Positions 1 through 6,343 of a DNA stretch of 10,722 nt are shown here, piece by piece. The position numbers were made by a program, and so were the translations under genes. The stretch is from positions 1 to 10,722 of the forward strand of contig WGCB01000742.1 of NCBI GenBank assembly GCA_015494005.1, written 5' to 3'. The notes under the pieces are model-generated. The model made no database searches. It saw nothing but the letters and a program-made list of their open reading frames with translations, and was not told the DNA's origin. Every line of letters begins with the position of its first letter. Position 1 is the stretch's first letter. This stretch comes from Caldilineaceae bacterium. Its GTDB lineage: Bacteria > Chloroflexota > Anaerolineae > Caldilineales > Caldilineaceae.

Positions 1-784
1 GGGCAACCGACTGAGCGTCCTCTGGCGGTTGGTGACAGGCAAGGAGAGCTTCTACGACAACCGCAGTTTCTACGCCTTTCTCCAGCGCAGCGGGACAACC
101 CCAGCCCTCACTTTCGCCCACTTGAACCACCAGGTCCGGCTCTACATCACCGCCACCCACCTGGCCACGGAGACACTCCACGTCTTCGGGGACGATCCCA
201 ACGACCGGGTGTTGGACGCCCTCATGGCCAGCACGGCCCTGCCCCCTCTGCATCCGCCCTGGGAGGTGAACGGGGAGTACTACATCGACGGCGGTACGGT
301 CACGCCCTTGCCCCTGCGGGTGGCCATCGAGCGGGGAGCCACGGAGATCTACGCCCTCTACATCCGGGACGAAAGCCAGGAGCGCAGCGCCATCCGCCGC
401 AGCCTGGCCGGGATCATGGACCGGAGCATCAGCACCATGCTGCACCTCCAGGCAGAGCACGATCTGCTGCTCACGGAGGTGGCCGGAAAGAAGGTCAAGC
501 TCTACGAGCTGCGCCTCTCTCTGCCCAACCCACCGGACATCCACGACTGGAGCCAGAGCGACCGCATGGTGGCTCGAGGCTACGAGCTGGCCACCGAGTA
601 CCTGGCCGGGCTCACGGCCAAGCCGACCAGCCGCATCCCGATCCACACGCCCCCGGTGAAACGCCTGGTCAACAGCCTCTACCGAGGTTGGCGGCAGATG
701 CTCTCCCCTCAGCGGACCGCGGTGCCTGTCCCAGTGGAGGCGCCCCACCCCACGCCCATGGACCAGACGGGGCCGTCCCGCTAG
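1..784 (+). CDS. Patatin-like phospholipase family protein, 5'-truncated by the window edge
   Basis: This is the C-terminal part (about 260 residues) of a patatin-like serine hydrolase, a family that cleaves acyl esters of lipids with a Ser-Asp dyad. The frame is open from the first complete codon at position 2, so the true start and the GXSXG nucleophile elbow lie outside the window; a TTG at 29 is only an internal codon. The second half of the dyad is visible: the family motif Asp-Gly-Gly occurs at about 287-295, in the context EYYIDGGTVTPLPL, preceded by an ASTALPPLHPPWE segment typical of RssA/NTE-type patatins. The last 40 or so residues are proline-rich and look like a poorly conserved tail. 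The stop codon TAG (782-784) overlaps the stop of the convergent downstream gene. Substrate cannot be told from this fragment. The family call is firm; the physiological role is open. Confidence 0.85.
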   Translation, partial: GNRLSVLWRLVTGKESFYDNRSFYAFLQRSGTTPALTFAHLNHQVRLYITATHLATETLHVFGDDPNDRVLDALMASTALPPLHPPWEVNGEYYIDGGTVTPLPLRVAIERGATEIYALYIRDESQERSAIRRSLAGIMDRSISTMLHLQAEHDLLLTEVAGKKVKLYELRLSLPNPPDIHDWSQSDRMVARGYELATEYLAGLTAKPTSRIPIHTPPVKRLVNSLYRGWRQMLSPQRTAVPVPVEAPHPTPMDQTGPSR

Positions 785-789
785 TCTGG
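763..789. terminator. Hairpin spanning the convergent stop codons (candidate bidirectional terminator)
   Basis: Bases 763-767 (CCAGA) pair with 785-789 (TCTGG), and 768-771 (CGGG) pair with 777-780 (CCCG), around a five-base loop. The four bases left bulged on the 3' side, 781-784, are exactly the CTAG shared by the two stop codons. Transcripts from either strand can form the hairpin. There is no U-tract on either side, so it is not a classical intrinsic terminator. Its position between convergent genes is the main argument for a role. Confidence 0.35.
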
Positions 790-1098
790 GGCAGACCCGC
801 TCTCCGCGGCGCACTTGGGGCAGTGCATGGGATCGTCCAGCTCCAGCATGTGCTTGGCACAGACCGCGAAGGTGACCACCACCTGATCCCGAAAGAGCAC
901 CCGTTTCACCTCCGCTTCCAGGAGGAGATCCCGACAGTCGCTGGTCATGAGAAGCTCAGGAACCGGGCAGCTGTCGCAGAGCTTGCGCCGCCAAGGACGG
1001 CTGTTCCGGGGGTTGGCCGCCAGGAGCCGGCACTCCTCCCGGTTGTTTCCCCGGTGATAGTCTCCGTAGAAATAGGGGCAGTTCACAGGTTTGGCCAT
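781..1098 (-). CDS. Small eight-cysteine protein, probable metal-binding (zinc-ribbon-like), unknown function
   Basis: This 105-residue protein begins at an ATG (1096-1098) and ends in a TAG overlapping the stop of the convergent patatin gene. I do not recognise a named family. It has eight cysteines in two groups. The N-terminal group is C7, C23, C41 and C44 (ending CDSC), with C55 nearby. The C-terminal group is C80-x-x-H83 and C93-x-x-C96, a spacing typical of a zinc ribbon. The N-terminal C-x15-C-x17-C-x2-C set could bind a second zinc or an Fe-S cluster. The middle (56-79) is a charged and hydrophobic stretch without cysteine. No signal peptide or membrane segment is visible, so it should be cytoplasmic. 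The Shine-Dalgarno is weak (GGA about 10 bases upstream). It lies 150 bp downstream of the winged-helix gene, with that gene's terminator between them, so it probably has its own promoter. A nucleic-acid-binding or redox role is possible but unproven. Confidence 0.7.
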   Translation of the reverse strand: MAKPVNCPYFYGDYHRGNNREECRLLAANPRNSRPWRRKLCDSCPVPELLMTSDCRDLLLEAEVKRVLFRDQVVVTFAVCAKHMLELDDPMHCPKCAAESGSAPD

Positions 1099-1124
1099 GG
1101 GGTTCCATCCGAAAGAGGCAAAAG

Positions 1125-1144
1125 CAATCTGCTAGTCGAGATTG
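1125..1144. promoter_or_regulatory. Dyad upstream of the eight-cysteine gene (candidate operator)
   Basis: CAATCT (1125-1130) and AGATTG (1139-1144) are perfect inverted arms around an eight-base near-palindromic centre, GCTAGTCG. It sits 26 bases upstream of the start at 1098, between that gene and the terminator at 1159-1191, where its promoter would have to lie. I could not find a convincing -10/-35 pair there. Six-base arms arise by chance fairly often, so this is a weak call. Confidence 0.25.
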
Positions 1145-1158
1145 AAAGGGACGAACGA

Positions 1159-1191
1159 AAAAGACCGCCAGCATTGTCTTGGCGGTCTTTT
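1159..1191 (-). terminator. Intrinsic terminator after the winged-helix gene
   Basis: Two perfect 12-base arms, AAAAGACCGCCA (1159-1170) and TGGCGGTCTTTT (1180-1191), flank a nine-base loop. On the minus strand the stem is followed by a run of five T, so it should stop transcription of the gene ending at 1249, about 57 bases downstream of its stop codon. The structure is nearly symmetrical and could also act on plus-strand read-through. Confidence 0.85.
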
Positions 1192-1248
1192 CGATCGACG
1201 CACTTTGCGCGTTTTCCGGGAGCGGTGCGGTCAGATCCAGTGACCCGC

Positions 1249-2517
1249 TCAGTTGTCCCAGAAGGGCGGTTCGTCCATGTCGGGCATGTCCGAATCCCCA
1301 CCCAGGTAGAAATTCGGGTCCATGAAGAGCCGTTCCGCCAGTTCCTTCTTGCGCTGCTCCTGCTCGGGCATGAGGAAACCGAACTCGATCTCCAGGCTGA
1401 CCAACATCTCCAGCTCCGCCTCCAGCAGATGGAACTCGCTGTGGCTCAGGGGTTGTTCGTTGGTGTGGGGCCAGCCGAACTCGTTCAGGTAGTACTGGTA
1501 GGCCTCGCAAGTGTCCCCGGCCATCTCCGTGTGGGCCGAGGCTGTCTCATCCACATCCAGGATGTCCAGGAAGTCGTCCAGCTCGCCGTCCCACTCCGCC
1601 TGGAAGAAGGATTCGTCGAAGAGAGGATCCCCAGAGAAACGCTCCGTATCGCTGGAGGTGAAGAGCACTTCATCCCGGGGAGCGCCGCCGTAGGCCTCGG
1701 ATTCCATGCTGCGGCCGGAGCGACGGGAGATGCGTTCACCGGTGCCCAGGCTGTAGCCAGCTTCGTGCAGGTGCAGCTGGCTGAACTCGTGGAGTACGTA
1801 GTGCATATCATCCGGCGGCACGGTGTCCCGGTAGAAACCTTGGCCCACCAGTTTGGCGGCCAGCTCCCAGGTGGGGACAGCCACTCGCACCTTGCGGTCG
1901 TTCACTACCAGGTGCTCGGCCAGCTCAGCCAGTTCCCGGTTGCGCTGCTGGATGTAGGCGTTGTCCCGGGACTCTCGGGGCTGGAGCCGCACGTGGTAGA
2001 TGCCCCGGACCGCGTCCTCCACGGAGATGAGCAGGTCATCGTGGGCGGCCCCTCCCACCTGATTCACCCACTCGGTGAACTCCTCGCCCAGGAAGAGGGA
2101 CCAGGTGTCTCGCTGGATGGCAGCGTAGGCCCGGAGGGTGGGCCCGCCCATCAAGTGGATGGTGACTCGCCGGCCATCGTTCTCGTGGTTTTGGAAGAAC
2201 TGAGGGAAAAAGACCGCGTGCTCCAGTTCGTCCAGCCAGATGTACCCCTGGCGAATCTCTGTCTTGTTCAGAGGATGCCGGAAGTGTTGATTGTTCAGGA
2301 GCACCGAGAGCCAGCCGTAGCGGGCTGGGGCCACGGGAATGGCCTGGAAAAGCTTGTCCAGAGCCTGGTAAATGGCGGTCCGAGCGCTCTTGCCCATGGG
2401 ACGCTGGGTGCCCACCTGGGTCATCAACTCGTCGATGCTCAGGGGCGCCGGGGAGCGGCTCAGGATGTCCTCGACACAGGTCTGATAGCTGGGATATCGT
2501 TGTTGAATGCGTGCCAT
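1249..2517 (-). CDS. Winged-helix (HARE-HTH-like) protein with acidic C-terminal half, unknown function
   Basis: This is a 422-residue protein I cannot assign to a named family. Residues about 11-70 resemble a winged helix of the HARE-HTH type: a helix around YQTCVEDILS, then LSIDELMTQV, then an ARTAIYQALDKLF helix, closing with a PARYGWL wing. HARE-HTH and RpoE-delta-like domains contact nucleic acid or RNA polymerase. Residues about 85-175 form a mixed block with several aromatic residues (IWLDELEHAVFFPQFF; LFLGEEFTEW). Residues 185-205 look like a charged helix. Residues 239-252 are rich in histidine and glutamate (HYVLHEFSQLHLHE) but do not match HEXXH. From about 282 on the chain is strongly acidic, with many Asp and Glu and a C-terminal PDMDEPPFWDN. 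No signal peptide or membrane helix is seen. The start at 2517 is supported by AGGAGG (2528-2533) ten bases upstream and by the promoter at 2541-2569; a strong terminator follows. It is probably monocistronic. A role in transcription or nucleic-acid handling is inference from the N-terminal domain only. Confidence 0.75.
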   Translation of the reverse strand: MARIQQRYPSYQTCVEDILSRSPAPLSIDELMTQVGTQRPMGKSARTAIYQALDKLFQAIPVAPARYGWLSVLLNNQHFRHPLNKTEIRQGYIWLDELEHAVFFPQFFQNHENDGRRVTIHLMGGPTLRAYAAIQRDTWSLFLGEEFTEWVNQVGGAAHDDLLISVEDAVRGIYHVRLQPRESRDNAYIQQRNRELAELAEHLVVNDRKVRVAVPTWELAAKLVGQGFYRDTVPPDDMHYVLHEFSQLHLHEAGYSLGTGERISRRSGRSMESEAYGGAPRDEVLFTSSDTERFSGDPLFDESFFQAEWDGELDDFLDILDVDETASAHTEMAGDTCEAYQYYLNEFGWPHTNEQPLSHSEFHLLEAELEMLVSLEIEFGFLMPEQEQRKKELAERLFMDPNFYLGGDSDMPDMDEPPFWDN

Positions 2518-2540
2518 TGCCTGCTTTCCTCCTGGCGCCT

Positions 2541-2569
2541 ATTATCCCACAGGAAGTTGAAATTGTCTA
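2541..2569 (-). promoter_or_regulatory. Sigma70-type promoter of the winged-helix gene
   Basis: On the minus strand, TAGACA (2564-2569; five of six matches to TTGACA) is followed after exactly 17 bases by GATAAT (2541-2546; five of six matches to TATAAT). Transcription would begin near 2534, right at the AGGAGG Shine-Dalgarno (2528-2533), so the leader is only about 17 bases. Confidence 0.75.
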
Positions 2570-2665
2570 CCATTTCGTTTCCCACGGATCATCTACGCCA
2601 TGGAGGGGCGATCCTGTGCTTTTTCTCAAGGGGCACAGGCCATCCCAGGCAAGCGATACCACGTA

Positions 2666-2700
2666 AAAGCGCCGCCCATCCAGTGGATGCACGGCGCTTT
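2666..2700 (-). terminator. Intrinsic terminator after the DUF35 gene
   Basis: Nine-base perfect arms AAAGCGCCG (2666-2674) and CGGCGCTTT (2692-2700) enclose a second small stem, CATCC/GGATG, stacked inside the loop. On the minus strand a T4 tract follows. It lies about 48 bases past the stop codon of the gene ending at 2748 and upstream of the winged-helix gene's promoter, so it insulates the two. Confidence 0.75.
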
Positions 2701-2747
2701 CGGTCGGTGAGTTGGCGCTGCCAGCCAGCGCTGTGAGCCAGGGTCGG

Positions 2748-3152
2748 CTAGGCGCTCTGTTGCAGGAGAGGCCGGAATTTGTAGCCGTAGATGATCTGCC
2801 CCTCGCTGCCCTCTTCCCGCAGCTTCCGGGTCACCATCTCCACCCGCATGCCGATCTGGACCTCCTGCTCGTTCACGTCCGTCAGCTGCGCGGTGACCAG
2901 GGGCCCTTCGTCCAGCTTGACCAGGGCCACGGTGTAGGGGCGGTGCTCCTCGAAGCCCCGGGGCACGTTGTACATGGTGGTGAAGCTGTAGACCTCCCCC
3001 CGCCCGCTCAGAGTGTGGACCGGCCCGGCCGGCTCGCTGCAATGGGGGCATACGTCCCGGGGCGGGAAGATGGCCTGATGACAGGTGGGGCAGACTTCCC
3101 CTTCCAAGCTATAGCGTTGCCGCTTTGTTCGCCACGTGGTTGCGATAGCCAT
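2748..3152 (-). CDS. DUF35 zinc-ribbon/OB-fold protein, thiolase partner
   Basis: This 134-residue protein has the standard DUF35 layout. An N-terminal zinc ribbon has C21-x2-C24 and C35-x2-C38 (CPTC and CPHC), and an OB-fold follows from about residue 45 to the end (GRGEVYSFTTMYN, PYTVALVKLDEGPLVTAQL, IGMRVEMV, IYGYKFRP). DUF35 proteins pair with thiolases; in archaea they bridge acetoacetyl-CoA thiolase and HMG-CoA synthase and share the CoA-binding site. Here the neighbour upstream is a thiolase, which fits. The start at 3152 is chosen over an in-frame ATG at 3260 because AAGGAGAGG (3163-3171) lies just upstream and because the family begins close to the zinc ribbon. The 36 extra residues of the longer reading are not family-like and would overlap the leader. 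It is probably a non-catalytic CoA-binding subunit acting in the cytoplasm. Confidence 0.9.
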   Translation of the reverse strand: MAIATTWRTKRQRYSLEGEVCPTCHQAIFPPRDVCPHCSEPAGPVHTLSGRGEVYSFTTMYNVPRGFEEHRPYTVALVKLDEGPLVTAQLTDVNEQEVQIGMRVEMVTRKLREEGSEGQIIYGYKFRPLLQQSA

Positions 3153-3162
3153 GGGTGCAATA

Positions 3163-3171
3163 CCTCTCCTT
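3163..3171 (-). promoter_or_regulatory. Ribosome binding site that fixes the DUF35 start
   Basis: Minus-strand AAGGAGAGG is ten bases from the ATG at 3152. The longer in-frame candidate at 3260 has no comparable site, which decides the start. Confidence 0.8.
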
Positions 3172-3280
3172 ACCAAACACGTTTCTGAGACCGATGCTTG
3201 AAACAGATGGTTGAACGAAACTGCTCGAATTCTCTGGACGAAAGTCCCAAACGGATCCATGCTGCTTGCTGATGGTCCCC

Positions 3281-3289
3281 ACTATACCA
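3281..3289 (-). promoter_or_regulatory. Candidate extended -10 promoter of the DUF35 gene
   Basis: The minus strand reads TGG then TATAGT (3281-3286), matching the extended -10 form TGnTATAAT with one difference. No good -35 exists at 16-18 bases; TTGATA (3309-3314) is 22 bases away, too far. If used, transcription starts near 3274 and leaves a leader of about 120 bases. This would let the DUF35 gene be expressed independently of the thiolase. Confidence 0.5.
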
Positions 3290-3418
3290 GGTCCCGCCTG
3301 CCATTTGCTATCAAAACCCTGGGATCGGGCCAAATGATAGTTTTTGACAGCTCCCACGGACCCTCAAAACCCGCCGCGAAGGCGTTGTTCCTGGGCGCCC
3401 GCCCCCCTGACATAGACA

Positions 3419-3446
3419 GCGGGCACGATCCTGGGATCGCACCCGC
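3419..3446 (-). terminator. Hairpin downstream of the thiolase gene
   Basis: Arms 3419-3431 and 3434-3446 pair over 13 positions. Eleven are Watson-Crick on either strand. The two others (3424/3441 and 3425/3440) are C-A mismatches in plus-strand RNA but G-U wobbles in minus-strand RNA, so only the minus transcript forms the full stem. It begins 45 bases past the thiolase stop. No U-tract follows, so it may be an RNA 3'-end stabiliser or an atypical terminator. Confidence 0.5.
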
Positions 3447-3490
3447 TCGGTTTGCTGCTGGATTGTCCCGGCCAGGCCCCGGTCGGGCCC

Positions 3491-4654
<1,164 letters not shown>

Positions 4655-4660
4655 AGAATG

Positions 4661-4669
4661 TTCCTCCTT
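4661..4669 (-). promoter_or_regulatory. Ribosome binding site that fixes the thiolase start
   Basis: Minus-strand AAGGAGGAA is a near-perfect Shine-Dalgarno six bases before the ATG at 4654. The next Met reads RSVSIVGIGQSPVG, the usual thiolase N-terminus. Confidence 0.85.
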
Positions 4670-4741
4670 GGTTGAACCACTGATTCCCGACACATCAGCA
4701 GGATCCGTTTGGGAACCGGCGGTCGAACCGTCCTGGATGAG

Positions 4742-4761
4742 GGCCCGCATGCCCTGCGGCC
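4742..4761 (-). other. GC hairpin in the thiolase leader
   Basis: GGCC (4742-4745) pairs with GGCC (4758-4761) and GCA (4747-4749) with TGC (4755-4757), with one bulged base and a five-base loop. It would lie near the 5' end of a leader of about 118 bases. The function is unknown and the stem is short, so chance is possible. Confidence 0.25.
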
Positions 4762-4779
4762 AACCCCTCAAACCGACCC

Positions 4780-4785
4780 ATTATA
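4780..4785 (-). promoter_or_regulatory. Candidate -10 box of the thiolase gene
   Basis: The minus strand carries a perfect TATAAT at 4780-4785, in the short gap between the upstream operon's terminator and the thiolase. No good -35 stands 16-18 bases upstream; that position falls in the terminator stem. Start of transcription would be near 4773, giving a leader of about 118 bases. An activator or an alternative sigma contact may be needed. Confidence 0.5.
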
Positions 4786-4797
4786 CCCCTGGAAAAT

Positions 4798-4826
4798 GAA
4801 AAAACGGAAACCCGGATGGCTTCCGT
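4798..4826 (-). terminator. Strong intrinsic terminator closing the folC-lipoprotein-AlbA_2 unit
   Basis: Arms 4804-4812 (ACGGAAACC) and 4818-4826 (GGCTTCCGT) pair over nine positions with a five-base loop. The single imperfect pair (4810/4820) is A-C on the plus strand but a U-G wobble in minus-strand RNA. On the minus strand the stem runs straight into six T. It is 32 bases past the stop codon at 4858. Confidence 0.85.
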
Positions 4827-4857
4827 CTCTTCCGCCTCCTGCTCTTGCTGCAGCCCT

Positions 4858-6282
4858 TCACTTGAGGATGTAGTAGGTGGCCCGCTTCTCGCCGATGCGC
4901 AGGAGCAGGTTCTTGGCCACCAGGTCGGCCAGATCCCGGCGGATGGTCTCCGGGCTCACGTCGGGGACCAGGCGCTGGTACTCGCTGTTGGTGATGCGGC
5001 CGTGCATCTGCACGTAGGCCAGGGCTTGCTCCTGGCGTGGGTTCAGGAACATGTGCTGCCAGGGCTGGCTCTCGGGGCGGGGACTGACCAGGCTCTCCCC
5101 CGCGGAGCGTAGGATGACCCGGAAGCCCGCCGCGGTCTCCTGGAACTCCGGCTGGGGCAGGCCGGCCGCGGCCATGGCGTCGATCATGCGGTCGATGCCG
5201 TAGCCCAGCCGCTCGATGTAGCCCAGGTCGCTCAGGACGGCCACGATGGCCTCGTTGCGGCTGTAGCGCTCCTCCAGGATGTTCTCCAGGGTCACATGGC
5301 CGGGCAGGCGGCCCGGGCTGTAGATCTCCAGCCGGTCGCTGAACATGAGCAGGCGGATCCCCTCCCCCCGGATGGCGTAGTCCCGGTGGGCGATGGCGTT
5401 GACGATGGCCTCCCGCACCACGGGGATGGGGTACTCGCTGCTCTCCTCCCGAGCCATGCCTGAGAGGCGCATGCCCCGGCGCATGTTGCTGACCACGAAG
5501 GCCTCGGCTTGGCGGATCTGCTCCACCAGGGAGCCCTGGACGTCCTGGCGCACGAACTCGTCGCTCATCTTCTCCCCAGGGTAGCGCACGCAGATGATCT
5601 CCGCGTTGGGGAAGAAGCGCTGGGGATCCCGGCCGAAGAGGAGCACCCCGGCCACGGTGGGGACCACCTCCTGGGAGCCGTCCTGGCCGGGCGCTTCCGG
5701 CCAGGTGACACAGCCCCGGGCCAGGAGGGCCTGGACCGGCTCCTCGTCCGGGGGCGCGTGGATGTGGCGCAGGTAGCGCTCCACCTGGGCCAGGTCCAGG
5801 TCATCCAGGGTGGCGGCCGGGACGGGCAGCCGCTCGAAGCCGGCGTCCGTGCGCTCGAAGAGGAGGCGGCGCAGCTCCGGCGTGGTCAGGGGACGGTTGT
5901 GGGGGCCGGTGCGGGTCAGGTAGAGGCCCTGGAGGCTGTAGACATGGGGCAGTCCTGGGGGCACCTGAACCACCACCACCGGGCCCCGAGTCGTCTCCAC
6001 CACCTGGGGCGCCGGCAGGATCAGGGGCGGATCTGCCAGCAGGCCGGCCTCCACCGCCCGCTCCCGCAGGGGGTCCACCGCCACGCCTTTCTGGGGCGTG
6101 CCCTTGGCCGTGACGCCCAGGATCACCGTGCCGCCGCTGGCATTGGCCAGAGCCGTCAGGGTCTCCGTGATCCGCCGGGCCGAGGCCTTGCCCGAGAGGA
6201 AGGCCACTCGCTCTTGTTGCCCCCCGGCCAGCAGGGCCTGCAGGTCCGGGGTGGGGATGGTTGGGTTGCGTCGTGTCCACAT
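4858..6282 (-). CDS. AlbA_2 / GHKL-type ATP-binding / winged-helix protein (COG2865-like putative transcriptional regulator)
   Basis: This 474-residue protein has the domain order of the COG2865 group. Residues about 20-140 form an AlbA_2 (Schlafen-type) domain: a [17 protein letters not shown] core (41-57), then [11 protein letters not shown] near 123-133. Residues about 205-395 resemble HATPase_c_4: [33 protein letters not shown] (290-302), then [10 protein letters not shown] (319-328), RNEAIV and YGIDRM. A winged helix closes the protein from about 412 ([17 protein letters not shown], then [18 protein letters not shown], then [10 protein letters not shown]). Family members are thought to bind nucleic acid and ATP and are annotated as regulators or RecG-like proteins. 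The usual ExxxxEFK element of AlbA_2 is degraded: at 22-32 the chain reads [11 protein letters not shown], so nuclease activity is doubtful. The ATG at 6282 lacks a clear Shine-Dalgarno. The gene is 61 bp downstream of the lipoprotein gene, suggesting co-transcription from folC. Its target is unknown. Confidence 0.85.
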   Translation of the reverse strand: MWTRRNPTIPTPDLQALLAGGQQERVAFLSGKASARRITETLTALANASGGTVILGVTAKGTPQKGVAVDPLRERAVEAGLLADPPLILPAPQVVETTRGPVVVVQVPPGLPHVYSLQGLYLTRTGPHNRPLTTPELRRLLFERTDAGFERLPVPAATLDDLDLAQVERYLRHIHAPPDEEPVQALLARGCVTWPEAPGQDGSQEVVPTVAGVLLFGRDPQRFFPNAEIICVRYPGEKMSDEFVRQDVQGSLVEQIRQAEAFVVSNMRRGMRLSGMAREESSEYPIPVVREAIVNAIAHRDYAIRGEGIRLLMFSDRLEIYSPGRLPGHVTLENILEERYSRNEAIVAVLSDLGYIERLGYGIDRMIDAMAAAGLPQPEFQETAAGFRVILRSAGESLVSPRPESQPWQHMFLNPRQEQALAYVQMHGRITNSEYQRLVPDVSPETIRRDLADLVAKNLLLRIGEKRATYYILK

Positions 6283-6343
6283 GGTGAGAAGTCTGCTTCA
6301 GGAGGCCTGTCCTGTTAAAAACGGGCCTGGTCTGGGTACAGCG

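Larger units (their letters stand above)
3153..3490. other. 338-bp intergenic gap between the thiolase and DUF35 genes
   Basis: No credible gene lies here. It holds, from the DUF35 side, a ribosome binding site (3163-3171), a leader of about 120 bases, a candidate extended -10 (3281-3289), a dyad CTATCA (3308-3313)/TGATAG (3335-3340), and a wobble-stabilised hairpin (3419-3446) after the thiolase stop. This much spacing and signal is unusual for two genes whose products are expected to form one complex. It argues for two transcripts, or for read-through with internal control. Confidence 0.6.

Noticed and set aside
1771-1815. HEFSQLHLHE segment (residues 243-252) as a zinc-protease HEXXH motif
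   Set aside because: The spacing is HExxxxH, not HExxH, and no downstream glutamate ligand motif fits a known metallopeptidase.
2021-2517. Thought of calling the winged-helix gene a restriction-system component because HARE-HTH occurs fused to endonucleases
   Set aside because: No PD-(D/E)xK, HNH or GIY-YIG motif is visible in the rest of the protein and no methylase is nearby.
688-2736. A very long open frame on the plus strand opposite the winged-helix and eight-cysteine genes
   Set aside because: It is the antisense shadow of GC-rich codons in the minus-strand genes. The translation is low-complexity His/Val/Leu/Gly-rich with no motif, and the minus-strand genes have promoter, ribosome sites and a terminator.
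4858-6282. AlbA_2/ATPase gene as part of an anti-phage defence island
   Set aside because: No other defence gene, integrase, transposase or composition shift is seen around it. The neighbours are folC, a lipoprotein and a thiolase.
6302-6328. Stem AGGCCTGT/ACGGGCCT with a nearby T5 as a terminator between the lipoprotein and AlbA_2 genes
   Set aside because: On the minus strand one pair becomes an A-C mismatch and the T-run lies in the loop, not after the stem, so it would not act as an intrinsic terminator.
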